This document shows positions 1 to 6,078 of a DNA stretch of 7,694 nucleotides, piece by piece. The DNA comes from Rubrobacter sp. Lineage in GTDB: Bacteria > Actinomycetota > Rubrobacteria > Rubrobacterales > Rubrobacteraceae. Both the position numbers and the translations under genes were made by a program. How positions within the stretch are numbered: the stretch's first letter is position 1; each line of letters begins with the position of its first letter. The stretch spans positions 1-7,694 of the forward strand of contig JADDPM010000104.1 in the NCBI GenBank assembly GCA_016781885.1, read 5' to 3'. The notes beneath the pieces were generated by a model that saw nothing but the letters and a program-made list of their open reading frames with translations, was not told the origin of the DNA and ran no database searches.

Positions 1-53
1 CCGCGACCTTCGGGACCACAACCCGATGCTCTGCCAACTGAGCTACGATCACC
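1..53 (-). tRNA. tRNA-His (GTG), 3' end cut by window start
   Basis: Read on the minus strand, this folds as the 5' two thirds of a tRNA. The acceptor strand GTGATCG is followed by TA and a D-arm with GCTC/GAGC. The anticodon stem TCGGG/CCCGA encloses the seven-base loop TTGTGGT. The anticodon GTG lies at plus-strand positions 17-19 and reads histidine codons. An extra G sits directly before the acceptor strand (position 53), which matches the G-1 identity base of tRNA-His. The variable loop and the first T-stem bases are present, but the rest of the T arm and the acceptor 3' strand lie outside the window. It is downstream of the lipoprotein gene in the same direction, with its own possible -10 box at 80-85. 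Confidence 0.93.
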
Positions 54-79
54 AAGTACCGCCGAACGGCAGTCTCACT

Positions 80-85
80 ATTTTA
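80..85 (-). promoter_or_regulatory. possible -10 box for tRNA-His
   Basis: The minus strand reads TAAAAT, five of six matches to the TATAAT consensus, 27 bases before the tRNA 5' end. That would place the transcription start near 73. The matching -35 region is poor (TTCCGC at 18-bp spacing), so this is a suggestion only. The tRNA could also be co-transcribed from the lipoprotein gene upstream. Confidence 0.3.
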
Positions 86-145
86 GCAGCAACCGCTCTG
101 CTTGCGGAAGGCTCTGGCGAGGAGACCTTGAATCCGAGGCTCTTT

Positions 146-622
146 CTAGGGAGAGGTCTCTTCCTCCGGCAGGTTCTCCTCACCCGGCAACACCTCGTCG
201 AAGGCTCGCTCCGGCGGCAGCCAGTTGAGGCTGGTCTCGCCCAGCTCCGCGTAGCTCGTGCTCTCTATAATGGTCTGGTCTTCGGCACGTATCTCCACCT
301 TCAACTTCTCCCCGCCGGGCTGGGTCTTCTGGAAGAAGGCTATCACTCCCTCAGAGATGTCGCCCTCCACCTCCAATTTTTCGGGCTCGTCCCCGAGGGT
401 ACCCTCTACGGTCAGCAAGTCGTCCTCGACGTTGAGGGTCCCGTAGTCGCCCACGTAGGCCGTGCCCTCTGTTCCGGAGACCCTTATGGTGACGCTGTTC
501 GCCTCCTCCGGCGCCAGCGGCGCGGAGTCGTCCAGAGCTTCGTTGTTCTCTCCCCCGCCTCCGCAACCGGCCAGCGTCGCCAGGGTGAGAAGGACCGCGA
601 GCACGGCGAAAGCCCCCCTCAC
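146..622 (-). CDS. small secreted lipoprotein, unknown function (MmpS-like pattern)
   Basis: This encodes a predicted exported lipoprotein of 158 aa. The N-terminus is a short hydrophobic signal peptide ending in the lipobox L-A-G-C, with the lipidated cysteine at residue 20 followed by a glycine run. The mature part (about 138 aa) is acidic and looks like an all-beta domain: VTIRVSGTEGTAYVG, then a GGEKLKVEIRAEDQTI segment near the C-terminus. This order (a V-SGTEG strand, then a C-terminal strand carrying a charged hairpin) recalls the MmpS/transport-accessory fold of actinobacteria, but the resemblance is by eye only. I chose the GTG at 622 because AGAAGGA lies 8 nt upstream and it gives a normal-length lipoprotein signal peptide. 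A TTG at 691 (181 aa), also with a good GGAAGG site, would put a basic RRTKK stretch before the signal but makes it unusually long. It lies 210 bp downstream of the sulfatase-like gene. Confidence 0.75.
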   Translation of the reverse strand: MRGAFAVLAVLLTLATLAGCGGGGENNEALDDSAPLAPEEANSVTIRVSGTEGTAYVGDYGTLNVEDDLLTVEGTLGDEPEKLEVEGDISEGVIAFFQKTQPGGEKLKVEIRAEDQTIIESTSYAELGETSLNWLPPERAFDEVLPGEENLPEEETSP

Positions 623-733
623 CTTCTTGGTCCTTCTTGTGCCCCCTCCGGCCCCGTCGCTATGAGCGCCTCTTCCGGTACTCTCTAGCAAGTTACTTCC
701 CTTCCTCTCGGCGGTCCGTCCCTGGATGCGGCC

Positions 734-739
734 GTTATA
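734..739 (-). promoter_or_regulatory. possible -10 box for the lipoprotein gene
   Basis: The minus strand reads TATAAC, followed by a plausible start site near 728. A TTGAGA lies 21 bp upstream, which is too far for a standard -35. At 18-bp spacing the upstream hexamer is AGAACC. Transcription from here would give a leader of about 105 nt to the GTG start, or 37 nt to the alternative TTG at 691. The gap between this gene and the sulfatase-like gene is 210 bp with no clear terminator, so read-through from upstream is equally possible. Confidence 0.22.
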
Positions 740-832
740 GCACCCGCTTTCGATACCGGTTCTCAACGTTGGTATGTGGATCTACGCTGGCAGGGATGCA
801 ACGCCGGTCCTGAAATGCTCTCTCCCGCCGCC

Positions 833-2743
833 TCAATCTGGTTGGGAGGTGCTTCCGCTGTACTCGGCGTTGACCTCGGAGCGCCACTCGATCAGGGCCT
901 TGCGCAGCCTGTCCAGCTCTGCCTTGTCACGCATGTTCACGATGTTGTTGCGTTCGAGCGGGTCTTTGGAGAGGTCAAAGAACTCCTCGGGCTGGTTGTT
1001 GTAGTGGTAGATGTACTTCTCGTAGCCCTGAATGCTCGCCAGACACTTGCGGTTGCTAATGCAGCTGAACATGAGGGTGCGCTCCTCGGGGATCTGACCT
1101 AGCAAAGAGTAGCCCGGGTACTCACCGTTCTCTACCTCGTAACCGAGCATCTCTACTACCGTGGGCAGGATGTCGATCTGGCTCACCAGCTCCTCGACCC
1201 GCTCGCCGTCGTCGAACTGTCCCGGAGCGTGGATGATCAGCGGCACCTTGAGGCCCTCGTCGTAGATAGTGTCGCCGTGCATGGAGCGGTCGTGCTCCCC
1301 GAACCCCTCCCCGTGGTCGCCGAAGAGAACGAAGATCGTCTCCTCGTAGAGTCCGAGCTCCTTGTACTGATCGAAGAGGCTCTCCAGGAAGATGTCCTGC
1401 AGCCTCAAGCAGTTGTGGTAGGCGTCCAACGCGCCTTCGCCAGGGAAGTCCCTGGTCCCGTGGCGCGTGCCGTAACACTGGTAGTCGTAGTGCCCCGTCC
1501 CCGTGAAGTACTCGGCCAGGAAAGGCCTGCCCTCGTCGCGATTCTTCAACCACTCTTCGCTCGGCCCGAGCATCACGTCATCCTCATAGCCGAAGGTGTT
1601 CGTCACCTGGTAGCCCGTGACATCCATGGTCTCTACGGGATAGAACTCCTCGTACCCGAAGCCCTTCACAACGTCCCCGAAGTTGTCCATCGCGGCGTTC
1701 GTAGAGGCGAAGAAGACGGTCTTGTAGCCTCTCTCCCTCAAGAGGTCGGCGAGGCATTGGGCGGGGACGCCGTCCGGCTCGAACTCCGGGCCCGGGTAGA
1801 GGGGCGGCTCGACCCCGCAGTTTGCCGCGACGCTGGCCTTGGAGGAGCGCGGCACGGTGGTGTACGCCCGCTCGACGAAAAGGCTCTCCCTGGAGAGCTC
1901 GTCCAGGAACGGCATGGTCTGAAGGTCCTCGTTATAGGGGGTCACCGACTGCGCGCGGGTGGACTCCAGGTGAACGAGGACGACGTTGCGCTTCTCGGTC
2001 TGAGAGGTGGGTGCGAGGGTAGCGTTGAGGGCCGGGTTTTCGGCGACAGCGGGGGCGTCCGGGTTCTCGTCGGCCGTCGCCTCCTCTACCCCTGTCAGTA
2101 CCAGGTTCAGCACCGGGTCCCTGGCCAGCGAGGTCTTGCCGGTCAGCAGTGAGAGGAAGACGAAGCCAAGAGCGAGGCTCCAGAGCCCGAGCGAACCCCA
2201 CAGGGGGCGCAAGGTCATCCCAGACGGGAACCTCCCCACGGCACCCGTCCACCGCTCGACGAGGCTCGTTATGACCAGGGGACCCAGAGTAGCGTAGACG
2301 ACGGCGGCCGCGAGGAGAGCCCAGGCCCAGGGGGATATACCGTAGATGAATATGGGCATGAGCTCCTCGAACTTCGGGATCCACTCGGCTATCATGCTGT
2401 AGTCGAGAGTAGTGCCGGTCTCCCGGAAGTACTGGTGGGCCACCGTGCCCGCGACCACCGCGAGGATAGTCACGGCGTGGAAGAGCACGACCACTACCCA
2501 CCTCAACATTCCTCTGCGCGCCACGGCGAAGAGCCCGATCCAGAACATCGCATACCCTAGCCCAAAGAACACGTCCGACTGCATAAAACCCAAGGCGTGC
2601 AGCACCCCCTCGTCCCCGGACATCGTGACGACGTCGGTGGCCTTTAGAGAGAGGCTGTACGCGATAAAGGGCACCAGGAGGCTGAGCAAGTAAACCCAGT
2701 CCCGGCGCTCCAGAAGCAAATTCAATAACCCGATAACCTTCAA
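833..2743 (-). CDS. LTA synthase/sulfatase-family membrane phosphotransferase-like enzyme
   Basis: This is a 636-aa alkaline-phosphatase-superfamily membrane enzyme. About five N-terminal TM segments (roughly 17-33, 56-76, 80-102, 131-160, 182-200) precede an extracytoplasmic catalytic domain (about 252-600), the same layout as lipoteichoic acid synthases and phosphoethanolamine transferases. Metal-site motifs are visible: VVLVHLEST with E260, GDHGEGFGEH with D476 and H477, and H489 in SMHGDT. H418 in GTGHYDY is likely in the substrate site. The spacing closely follows Staphylococcus LtaS (E255, T300, D475, H476). The nucleophile position falls in PRSSKAS, so it is probably S300 or S301. There is no C-x-P-x-R formylglycine motif, which argues for a phospho-alcohol transferase or phosphodiesterase rather than a true sulfatase. 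The substrate cannot be assigned. The start is TTG with no good ribosome site; TTG codons at residues 7 and 9 are alternatives. It lies 232 bp downstream of the DUF4397 gene. Confidence 0.88.
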   Translation of the reverse strand: MKVIGLLNLLLERRDWVYLLSLLVPFIAYSLSLKATDVVTMSGDEGVLHALGFMQSDVFFGLGYAMFWIGLFAVARRGMLRWVVVVLFHAVTILAVVAGTVAHQYFRETGTTLDYSMIAEWIPKFEELMPIFIYGISPWAWALLAAAVVYATLGPLVITSLVERWTGAVGRFPSGMTLRPLWGSLGLWSLALGFVFLSLLTGKTSLARDPVLNLVLTGVEEATADENPDAPAVAENPALNATLAPTSQTEKRNVVLVHLESTRAQSVTPYNEDLQTMPFLDELSRESLFVERAYTTVPRSSKASVAANCGVEPPLYPGPEFEPDGVPAQCLADLLRERGYKTVFFASTNAAMDNFGDVVKGFGYEEFYPVETMDVTGYQVTNTFGYEDDVMLGPSEEWLKNRDEGRPFLAEYFTGTGHYDYQCYGTRHGTRDFPGEGALDAYHNCLRLQDIFLESLFDQYKELGLYEETIFVLFGDHGEGFGEHDRSMHGDTIYDEGLKVPLIIHAPGQFDDGERVEELVSQIDILPTVVEMLGYEVENGEYPGYSLLGQIPEERTLMFSCISNRKCLASIQGYEKYIYHYNNQPEEFFDLSKDPLERNNIVNMRDKAELDRLRKALIEWRSEVNAEYSGSTSQPD

Positions 2744-2915
2744 CCTGTTGGCACATCTCCCGCGCGACGAACTTCGAGGAGTTTATAGGATACCGCGAAC
2801 GTTTCACAGAATTCCCCTGCCGGGGAGCGACTAATGCTCGAGACCTTCTGCCCCGCAAGCCGTCAAGCACTCTGCTCCTTCCGCAAAGATTACGGGCAGC
2901 GGGGACGTGAGTATT
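2744..2915 (-). promoter_or_regulatory. leader/promoter region of the LTA-synthase-like gene
   Basis: No gene is visible here. On the minus strand TATAAA occurs at 2782-2787, about 39 bases before the TTG start, overlapping TATCCT at 2787-2792. Neither has a convincing -35 partner. A short hairpin (TCCCC, loop GGCA, GGGGA) lies at 2813-2826. The likeliest reading is a weak or activator-dependent promoter between the hairpin at 2916-2951 and the gene, but the sequence alone does not establish this. Confidence 0.25.
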
Positions 2916-2951
2916 ACGGGCTCGGCCTCCGCGCCAGGTCGGTAAGCCCGT
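2916..2951 (-). terminator. GC-rich hairpin, probable terminator of the DUF4397 operon
   Basis: The arms 2916-2922 (acgggct) and 2945-2951 (agcccgt) pair perfectly over 7 bp. Inside them 2923-2928 pairs with 2936-2941 over 6 bp (one G-T), leaving a 3-nt bulge and a 7-nt loop, so the stem is 13 bp. It lies 24 bases downstream of the DUF4397 stop codon on the transcribed strand. There is no T-run after the stem (AATACTCACG follows), so it would be a non-canonical terminator or an mRNA-end-stabilising structure. Confidence 0.45.
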
Positions 2952-2975
2952 GGTCGTCAAGGCCCTCACTACACA

Positions 2976-3830
2976 TTATGGGTTTCGGAACCAAGATCGG
3001 AGAGTACACACCAACTGGCGCGGTCTGTAGAGACCAGGCCATAAAGCAAGGAAGAAGAGCGCCGTACCCAGCCCCAAAAACTGAAGGATCAGGTACGCCC
3101 CCAGCGGGGAGAAGAGGCCGCCGGTGTCTGCCAGGGGTTGCCCCCCGGTTGCGCCGCCCCCGTCCTGCACCAGCACGAGGTCGAGCGTACCCTCCGTCGC
3201 GGAGCCTATGATGAAGGCGGTATAGGTCCTCCCTTGCGCCAGGATGATCCCGGGGGCGGTCAAGACCGCCTGGTTCGTACCGGCCGGCCGCAGTTGCAGG
3301 GTAAAGACGCCGGCGGGCACCTCTGCGTACTCGGAGGCGCTGGAGAAGCCGGGCAGCGCGAGCAGCGGCTCGCCATCCGGGGTAGTCACCGTGGCAGCAC
3401 CGATATCCGGGACCGCTTGCACGGCTCGCACCTTCGCCTCTCCCTCCGGAGACGAGTCGTCATCTGCATAAACCCTCGCCTCGAGCGATCCATCACGCAT
3501 CAGACCCACGATGCTCAAAGTCTGCGACTCGCCGGAGCCGAAAGTAAGGTCGGCGCTTAGCAGCGGCGCGGAGAGGTCTCCCGCTGCGTACACTTCGAAG
3601 TGGCGCGTCCCGGCGGGTAGCGGCAGATACGGCGAGACGGTACCAAAAGAGATCCCGGAGAGAACCCCGGCGGCCTCACCATCGACGTAGACGTCAACGC
3701 TCGGAACGTCAGTAGACAGGTGCGCCACGCGGACCATCGCGTCGCGTTGCTGAGCAGACGCCGTGCCCGGCAGAATCAACATACTGAGGACGGCGACGAT
3801 CATCGCGCCGTTCCTTAGCTTTCTGGCCAA
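2976..3830 (-). CDS. DUF4397 surface protein with LADTG cell-wall sorting signal
   Basis: This is a 284-aa exported protein. Residues 1-26 form a signal peptide: basic start MARKLR, hydrophobic core, cleavage after A-S-A before QQ. Residues 33-120 match the DUF4397 pattern VRVAHLSTDVPSVDVYVDG, and residues 131-210 look like a second, more diverged copy (VRAVQAVPDIGAATV). The C-terminus has a Gly-rich stretch, then LADTG at 233-237, a hydrophobic segment (about 242-266) and a basic tail (RPRQ...R...R). That is the layout of a sortase signal, and LAxTG is the motif described for actinobacterial class E sortases. The protein is therefore probably linked to the cell wall after Thr236. DUF4397 has no established biochemical function. 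The TTG start has AAAGAGG 5 nt upstream and gives the basic n-region; an ATG at residue 10 would lose it. It begins 39 bp after the 188-aa gene, so the two are probably co-transcribed. The 17-residue basic tail is longer than usual. Confidence 0.87.
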   Translation of the reverse strand: MARKLRNGAMIVAVLSMLILPGTASAQQRDAMVRVAHLSTDVPSVDVYVDGEAAGVLSGISFGTVSPYLPLPAGTRHFEVYAAGDLSAPLLSADLTFGSGESQTLSIVGLMRDGSLEARVYADDDSSPEGEAKVRAVQAVPDIGAATVTTPDGEPLLALPGFSSASEYAEVPAGVFTLQLRPAGTNQAVLTAPGIILAQGRTYTAFIIGSATEGTLDLVLVQDGGGATGGQPLADTGGLFSPLGAYLILQFLGLGTALFFLALWPGLYRPRQLVCTLRSWFRNP

Positions 3831-3869
3831 ACGGACCTCTTTCTCTCTTCCCGCTACCTACGCGTCCGC

Positions 3870-4436
3870 CTACGCGGCAGGAACGCAATCCGGCTCCGCT
3901 TCCGCACCGAAAGATCCCTCGCCCACGACGATCACTGTAAGATAGTCGGTGTTGGTGGTCAGGCCTTGCCTCTCGAACTCGCAAATCTCCAAGCCAGGGT
4001 CCTCGAAGTAGAGTACACGGTTGTTGCGTCCGGGACTCGCGGTGTTGAGCTCCGTGCTCCCTCCCACGTATCTGGCCTCAGGCACAGCCTTCGAGACGGC
4101 TTCCTTAAGGCACCGCTCGTGGCTCTCCGCCTCCTGGCACGCCTGCAGCCCCTCCTCCAGGCCGGGAGCCTTCCCGTCTTCCGCAGCCTCGCCGGGCTCA
4201 GACTCCTCCGGCTCTTGGGGCACCTCCGTGCTCGGTACGAACACGGTCCTCTCGACCGTTCGTTCCTCCGTGACGGTTTGCGGGACGAAGATACCGGAGT
4301 CGTCTTCAGTATCGAGGTCTAGATAACGGTACAGCAAGAACGCGTTCACGGCCAGCAAGACGAGCAAAACAACCGCCACGACCAACGGACGGGTGAACGC
4401 TTCCAATAATTTTACGAACCTGCTCGGCCTGCTCAA
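3870..4436 (-). CDS. single-TM anchored protein of unknown function
   Basis: This is a 188-aa protein I do not recognise. Residues 1-16 are basic, 17-36 form one TM segment (LVVAVVLLVLLAVNAFLLY), and the rest probably faces outwards. Residues 50-95 form a low-complexity linker rich in Pro and Glu with a TVTEERTVERTVFVP stretch. Residues 97-175 look like a small folded domain (ACQEAESHERC, ARYVGGSTEL, NRVLYFEDPGLEICEFE). Four cysteines (100, 109, 152, 184) could form disulfides outside the cell. The TTG start is the longest available; a purine-rich AGAAGGGG lies 12 nt upstream and GCGGGG is very close, so a start at the TTG of residue 11 is also possible. It is followed after 39 bp by the DUF4397 wall-protein gene, which suggests a shared envelope role. 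A tandem CCTACGCG repeat lies around its stop codon. Confidence 0.75.
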   Translation of the reverse strand: MSRPSRFVKLLEAFTRPLVVAVVLLVLLAVNAFLLYRYLDLDTEDDSGIFVPQTVTEERTVERTVFVPSTEVPQEPEESEPGEAAEDGKAPGLEEGLQACQEAESHERCLKEAVSKAVPEARYVGGSTELNTASPGRNNRVLYFEDPGLEICEFERQGLTTNTDYLTVIVVGEGSFGAEAEPDCVPAA

Positions 4437-4515
4437 GCCCCGCTAGAACCCCTTCTGCATTGTGCCGCCCCCGGCACTCGCGGCTGAACGAGGCTGGCTC
4501 AGGCGAAAAGAATAT

Positions 4516-4536
4516 GTACGGTATCATACGACGTAC
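4516..4536 (-). promoter_or_regulatory. palindrome overlapping a -10 box (possible operator)
   Basis: The plus strand carries GTACG-GTAT-C-ATAC-GA-CGTAC: the two halves are inverted copies apart from a 2-nt insertion on the right side. On the minus strand TATGAT (4523-4528, five of six matches to the -10 consensus) lies inside it. The start site would be near 4516, about 80 nt before the 188-aa gene. A further GTACG at 4547-4551 may be an extra half-site. The -35 hexamer (GTACAA) is weak, as expected for a regulated promoter. A repressor or activator site for the 188-aa/DUF4397 unit is a reasonable inference, not a demonstrated one. Confidence 0.4.
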
Positions 4537-4608
4537 GCGCCACGTTGTACGACCCCACGTGTAAGAGATGCAACCCCGGGATAGTCGGTACCGGGTCAAC
4601 TTCAGAGG

Positions 4609-5730
4609 TTAGGCGGCCTCGGGCTCGACGCGATCCTTACCCGCCTTTTTGGCCCGGTACAGGGCGATGTCCGCCCTCTTGATGAGTTCTACGAGATCGT
4701 CTTCGGAACGCGCCGTCGCCACCCCGAAGCTGGCGGAGACCTCGGCCGCGACCACGAGTTGGAGGCTCTTTAGGTCTTCCCTGATCCTCTCGGCCAGCCT
4801 CAGACCTTCGCCCAGGGACACGTGCGGGGCCAGGACGACGAACTCCTCCCCGCCCCAGCGTCCGAAGAGGTCGTGTGCGCGGAGCCGAGGTTGCACGGCC
4901 TGGCACACGGCGACGAGTACCGAGTCGCCCGCGTCGTGGCCGTAGGTGTCGTTTATGTGCTTGAAGTCGTCGAGGTCGAAGACGACGAGCGAGAGCGGCA
5001 TATCGTACCGCCGGGCGCGGTCGAGTTCCTCGCTCAAGGCGCTTTCGACGCGGCGACGGTTTGGCAGACCCGTCAGCGGGTCAGTGTCGGCGAGCGTCCG
5101 CATGCGCTCGGCGGCAGCTGAGACCTCGATCGTGCGGTCCTTCAGCGCTCCGAAGAACAGCAGCACGGCGATCACCGCCGCGCTGGAGAGATAGAGTTGC
5201 CAGAACAACGAAGCGTCTATAGGAGGGTGATCCGCCGCGACGACGAGGCCGGTAGCGCGGGGCAGGGAGATCGCGAGGATGAGCGCGAACAGTACGGCGC
5301 AGCGCCCGAGGGCACCTCGGTGGTCCCTGGCTACGAAGATGATCGCATAGGTGACCGGCGCCCACAGGAAGACGCCCTCCGTGGCGAGGCGCGCTTCCTG
5401 AGCCGTCTCGGCGAGGTAGAGCCCGTAGACGAGGACGGCCACCAACAGCAGGCCAGAGACCGCATAGATCGCCTCCTCCAAGAGCCTCAGGGGCGCGGAC
5501 TCGGCTACTACCGCCCAGATAGTAATGGTACAGAAGGACGTAGAGCAGAATAGGAAGGCCGCAGCCGCGGAGGATAGCTCCCCGGAGAGCACGCCGATCA
5601 CCAGTCCCGCCGAGGAGGCCGCGAGCACCAATAACAGCGTCAGCACATACGTACCGCGCTTCAGACGCTCCAACCGGTCCCCCAGGGGAGGACCCGGTTT
5701 GGTCAGCGTTTCGTAGCGAAGGGGTTCCAT
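4609..5730 (-). CDS. diguanylate cyclase with six-TM N-terminal sensor (GGEEF)
   Basis: This protein makes the second messenger cyclic di-GMP from two GTP at the inner face of the membrane. It is 373 aa from the ATG at 5730. About six TM segments (roughly 27-47, 54-76, 85-106, 118-134, 141-163, 176-196) are followed by a short helical linker (DRTIEVSAAAERMRTLAD) and a complete GGDEF domain. Visible motifs are DPLTGLPNRR near 217, FDLDDFKHIND at 251-261 (metal and base contacts), the active-site loop GGEEF at 293-297 and the C-terminal YRAKKAGKDRV. An RxxD inhibitory site, RAHD at 284-287, lies five residues before GGEEF, so product inhibition is likely. All catalytic positions look intact. 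The TM part resembles MASE-type sensors in layout only; its ligand is unknown. A TTG at 5739 is an alternative start but has only one base between AGGG and the codon. A 172-bp gap separates it from the next gene, so it is probably its own unit. Confidence 0.92.
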   Translation of the reverse strand: MEPLRYETLTKPGPPLGDRLERLKRGTYVLTLLLVLAASSAGLVIGVLSGELSSAAAAFLFCSTSFCTITIWAVVAESAPLRLLEEAIYAVSGLLLVAVLVYGLYLAETAQEARLATEGVFLWAPVTYAIIFVARDHRGALGRCAVLFALILAISLPRATGLVVAADHPPIDASLFWQLYLSSAAVIAVLLFFGALKDRTIEVSAAAERMRTLADTDPLTGLPNRRRVESALSEELDRARRYDMPLSLVVFDLDDFKHINDTYGHDAGDSVLVAVCQAVQPRLRAHDLFGRWGGEEFVVLAPHVSLGEGLRLAERIREDLKSLQLVVAAEVSASFGVATARSEDDLVELIKRADIALYRAKKAGKDRVEPEAA

Positions 5731-5748
5731 TTGCGACAAACCCTGTGG

Positions 5749-5781
5749 CTAACGGCCCTGCGCAAAGCCTGGCTTAATCAT
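5749..5781 (-). other. possible 10-codon leader ORF before the diguanylate cyclase
   Basis: A minus-strand ATG at 5781 with AGGGAG five bases upstream opens a ten-codon frame (MIKPGFAQGR) ending in TAG at 5749-5751. It ends 18 bases before the ATG of the diguanylate cyclase gene, whose own ribosome site (AGGG, 10 nt from ATG) is mediocre. It could be a leader peptide that affects initiation downstream, or a chance short frame. Its codons are unremarkable, so there is no attenuation run. Confidence 0.2.
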
Positions 5782-6078
5782 CGTCTCCCTACCCTATAGT
5801 TTGTGGTCGTGACCCCGGAGACCCTCCTCTTGATCCCCATCTCAGCGAGAGCCGATACGATAGAAGCCTCTTCGCCAAAGCCATTTTGTTCTTACTCAAG
5901 CGCGACCGTGGGCGGCGCGCCGACCACGTTACCCCAACGCGGCCCCTTGCACCGACATTGATGCTCTCGTCCACCCGTAACTCGGCCGTGCATATGCCCA
6001 CTGCTCTTCCTTGTGAGTACCATAACACCTCGTGCACGGCAAAGCTGTGCCCGGCTGAGAGACCGGAATCTTTGCTCA
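5782..6078. other. region without a convincing gene
   Basis: This stretch is less GC-rich than the flanking genes, and its open frames have no preference for G or C in third positions. One short minus-strand frame (5781-5891, between TAA and TGA) reads like a helical C-terminal fragment (GEEASIVSALAEMGIKRR) but has no start and no recognised family. A minus-strand ATG at 6079-6077 overlaps the phosphotransferase pseudogene stop and opens a long frame, but its codon use and composition do not look coding. A 22-nt palindrome is described separately. No RNA gene or terminator with a T-run is visible. Confidence 0.4.
5907..5928. repeat. 22-nt near-perfect palindrome
   Basis: The sequence CGTGG-G-CGGCG|CGCCG-A-CCACG is symmetrical at 10 of 11 paired positions, with a single G/A mismatch. 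It has no loop, so it suits a dimeric DNA-binding protein better than an RNA hairpin, although a GC-rich stem could also pause transcription from the pseudogene upstream. It sits 177 bp upstream of the diguanylate cyclase start. Confidence 0.45.

Noticed and set aside
1..145. tRNA-His as an integration site for a mobile element.
   Set aside because: No integrase, repeated tRNA 3' end or phage/ICE gene is visible, and the tRNA 3' end is outside the window.
26..688. 220-codon plus-strand frame near the left end.
   Set aside because: It starts inside the tRNA-His gene and runs antisense to the lipoprotein gene, with low-complexity composition.
1229..2152. Long plus-strand open frame of about 307 codons.
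   Set aside because: It is antisense to the LTA-synthase-like gene, whose motifs are unmistakable, and is Arg/Val-rich as expected of a GC-rich shadow frame.
1932..2969. 345-codon minus-strand frame overlapping the start of the LTA-synthase-like gene.
   Set aside because: It is in another frame of the same strand, Arg/Gly-rich, and resembles no family; the real frame carries TM segments and catalytic motifs.
4571..4600. Short inverted repeat CCCGG ... CCGGG after the diguanylate cyclase stop as a terminator.
   Set aside because: Only 5 bp pair around an 11-nt loop and no T-run follows.
5728..5780. Possible c-di-GMP (GEMM-I) riboswitch on the plus strand, suggested by GACAAACCC ... GCGCAAAGCC beside a diguanylate cyclase gene.
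   Set aside because: The stem that should link AAACC to the bases before GCAAAGCC does not pair, the second half of the motif is absent, and no plus-strand gene lies downstream.
5781..5891. 37-codon coding-like fragment (GEEASIVSALAEMG).
   Set aside because: It has no start codon, mixed codon use and no recognised family; kept only as a note in the gap description.
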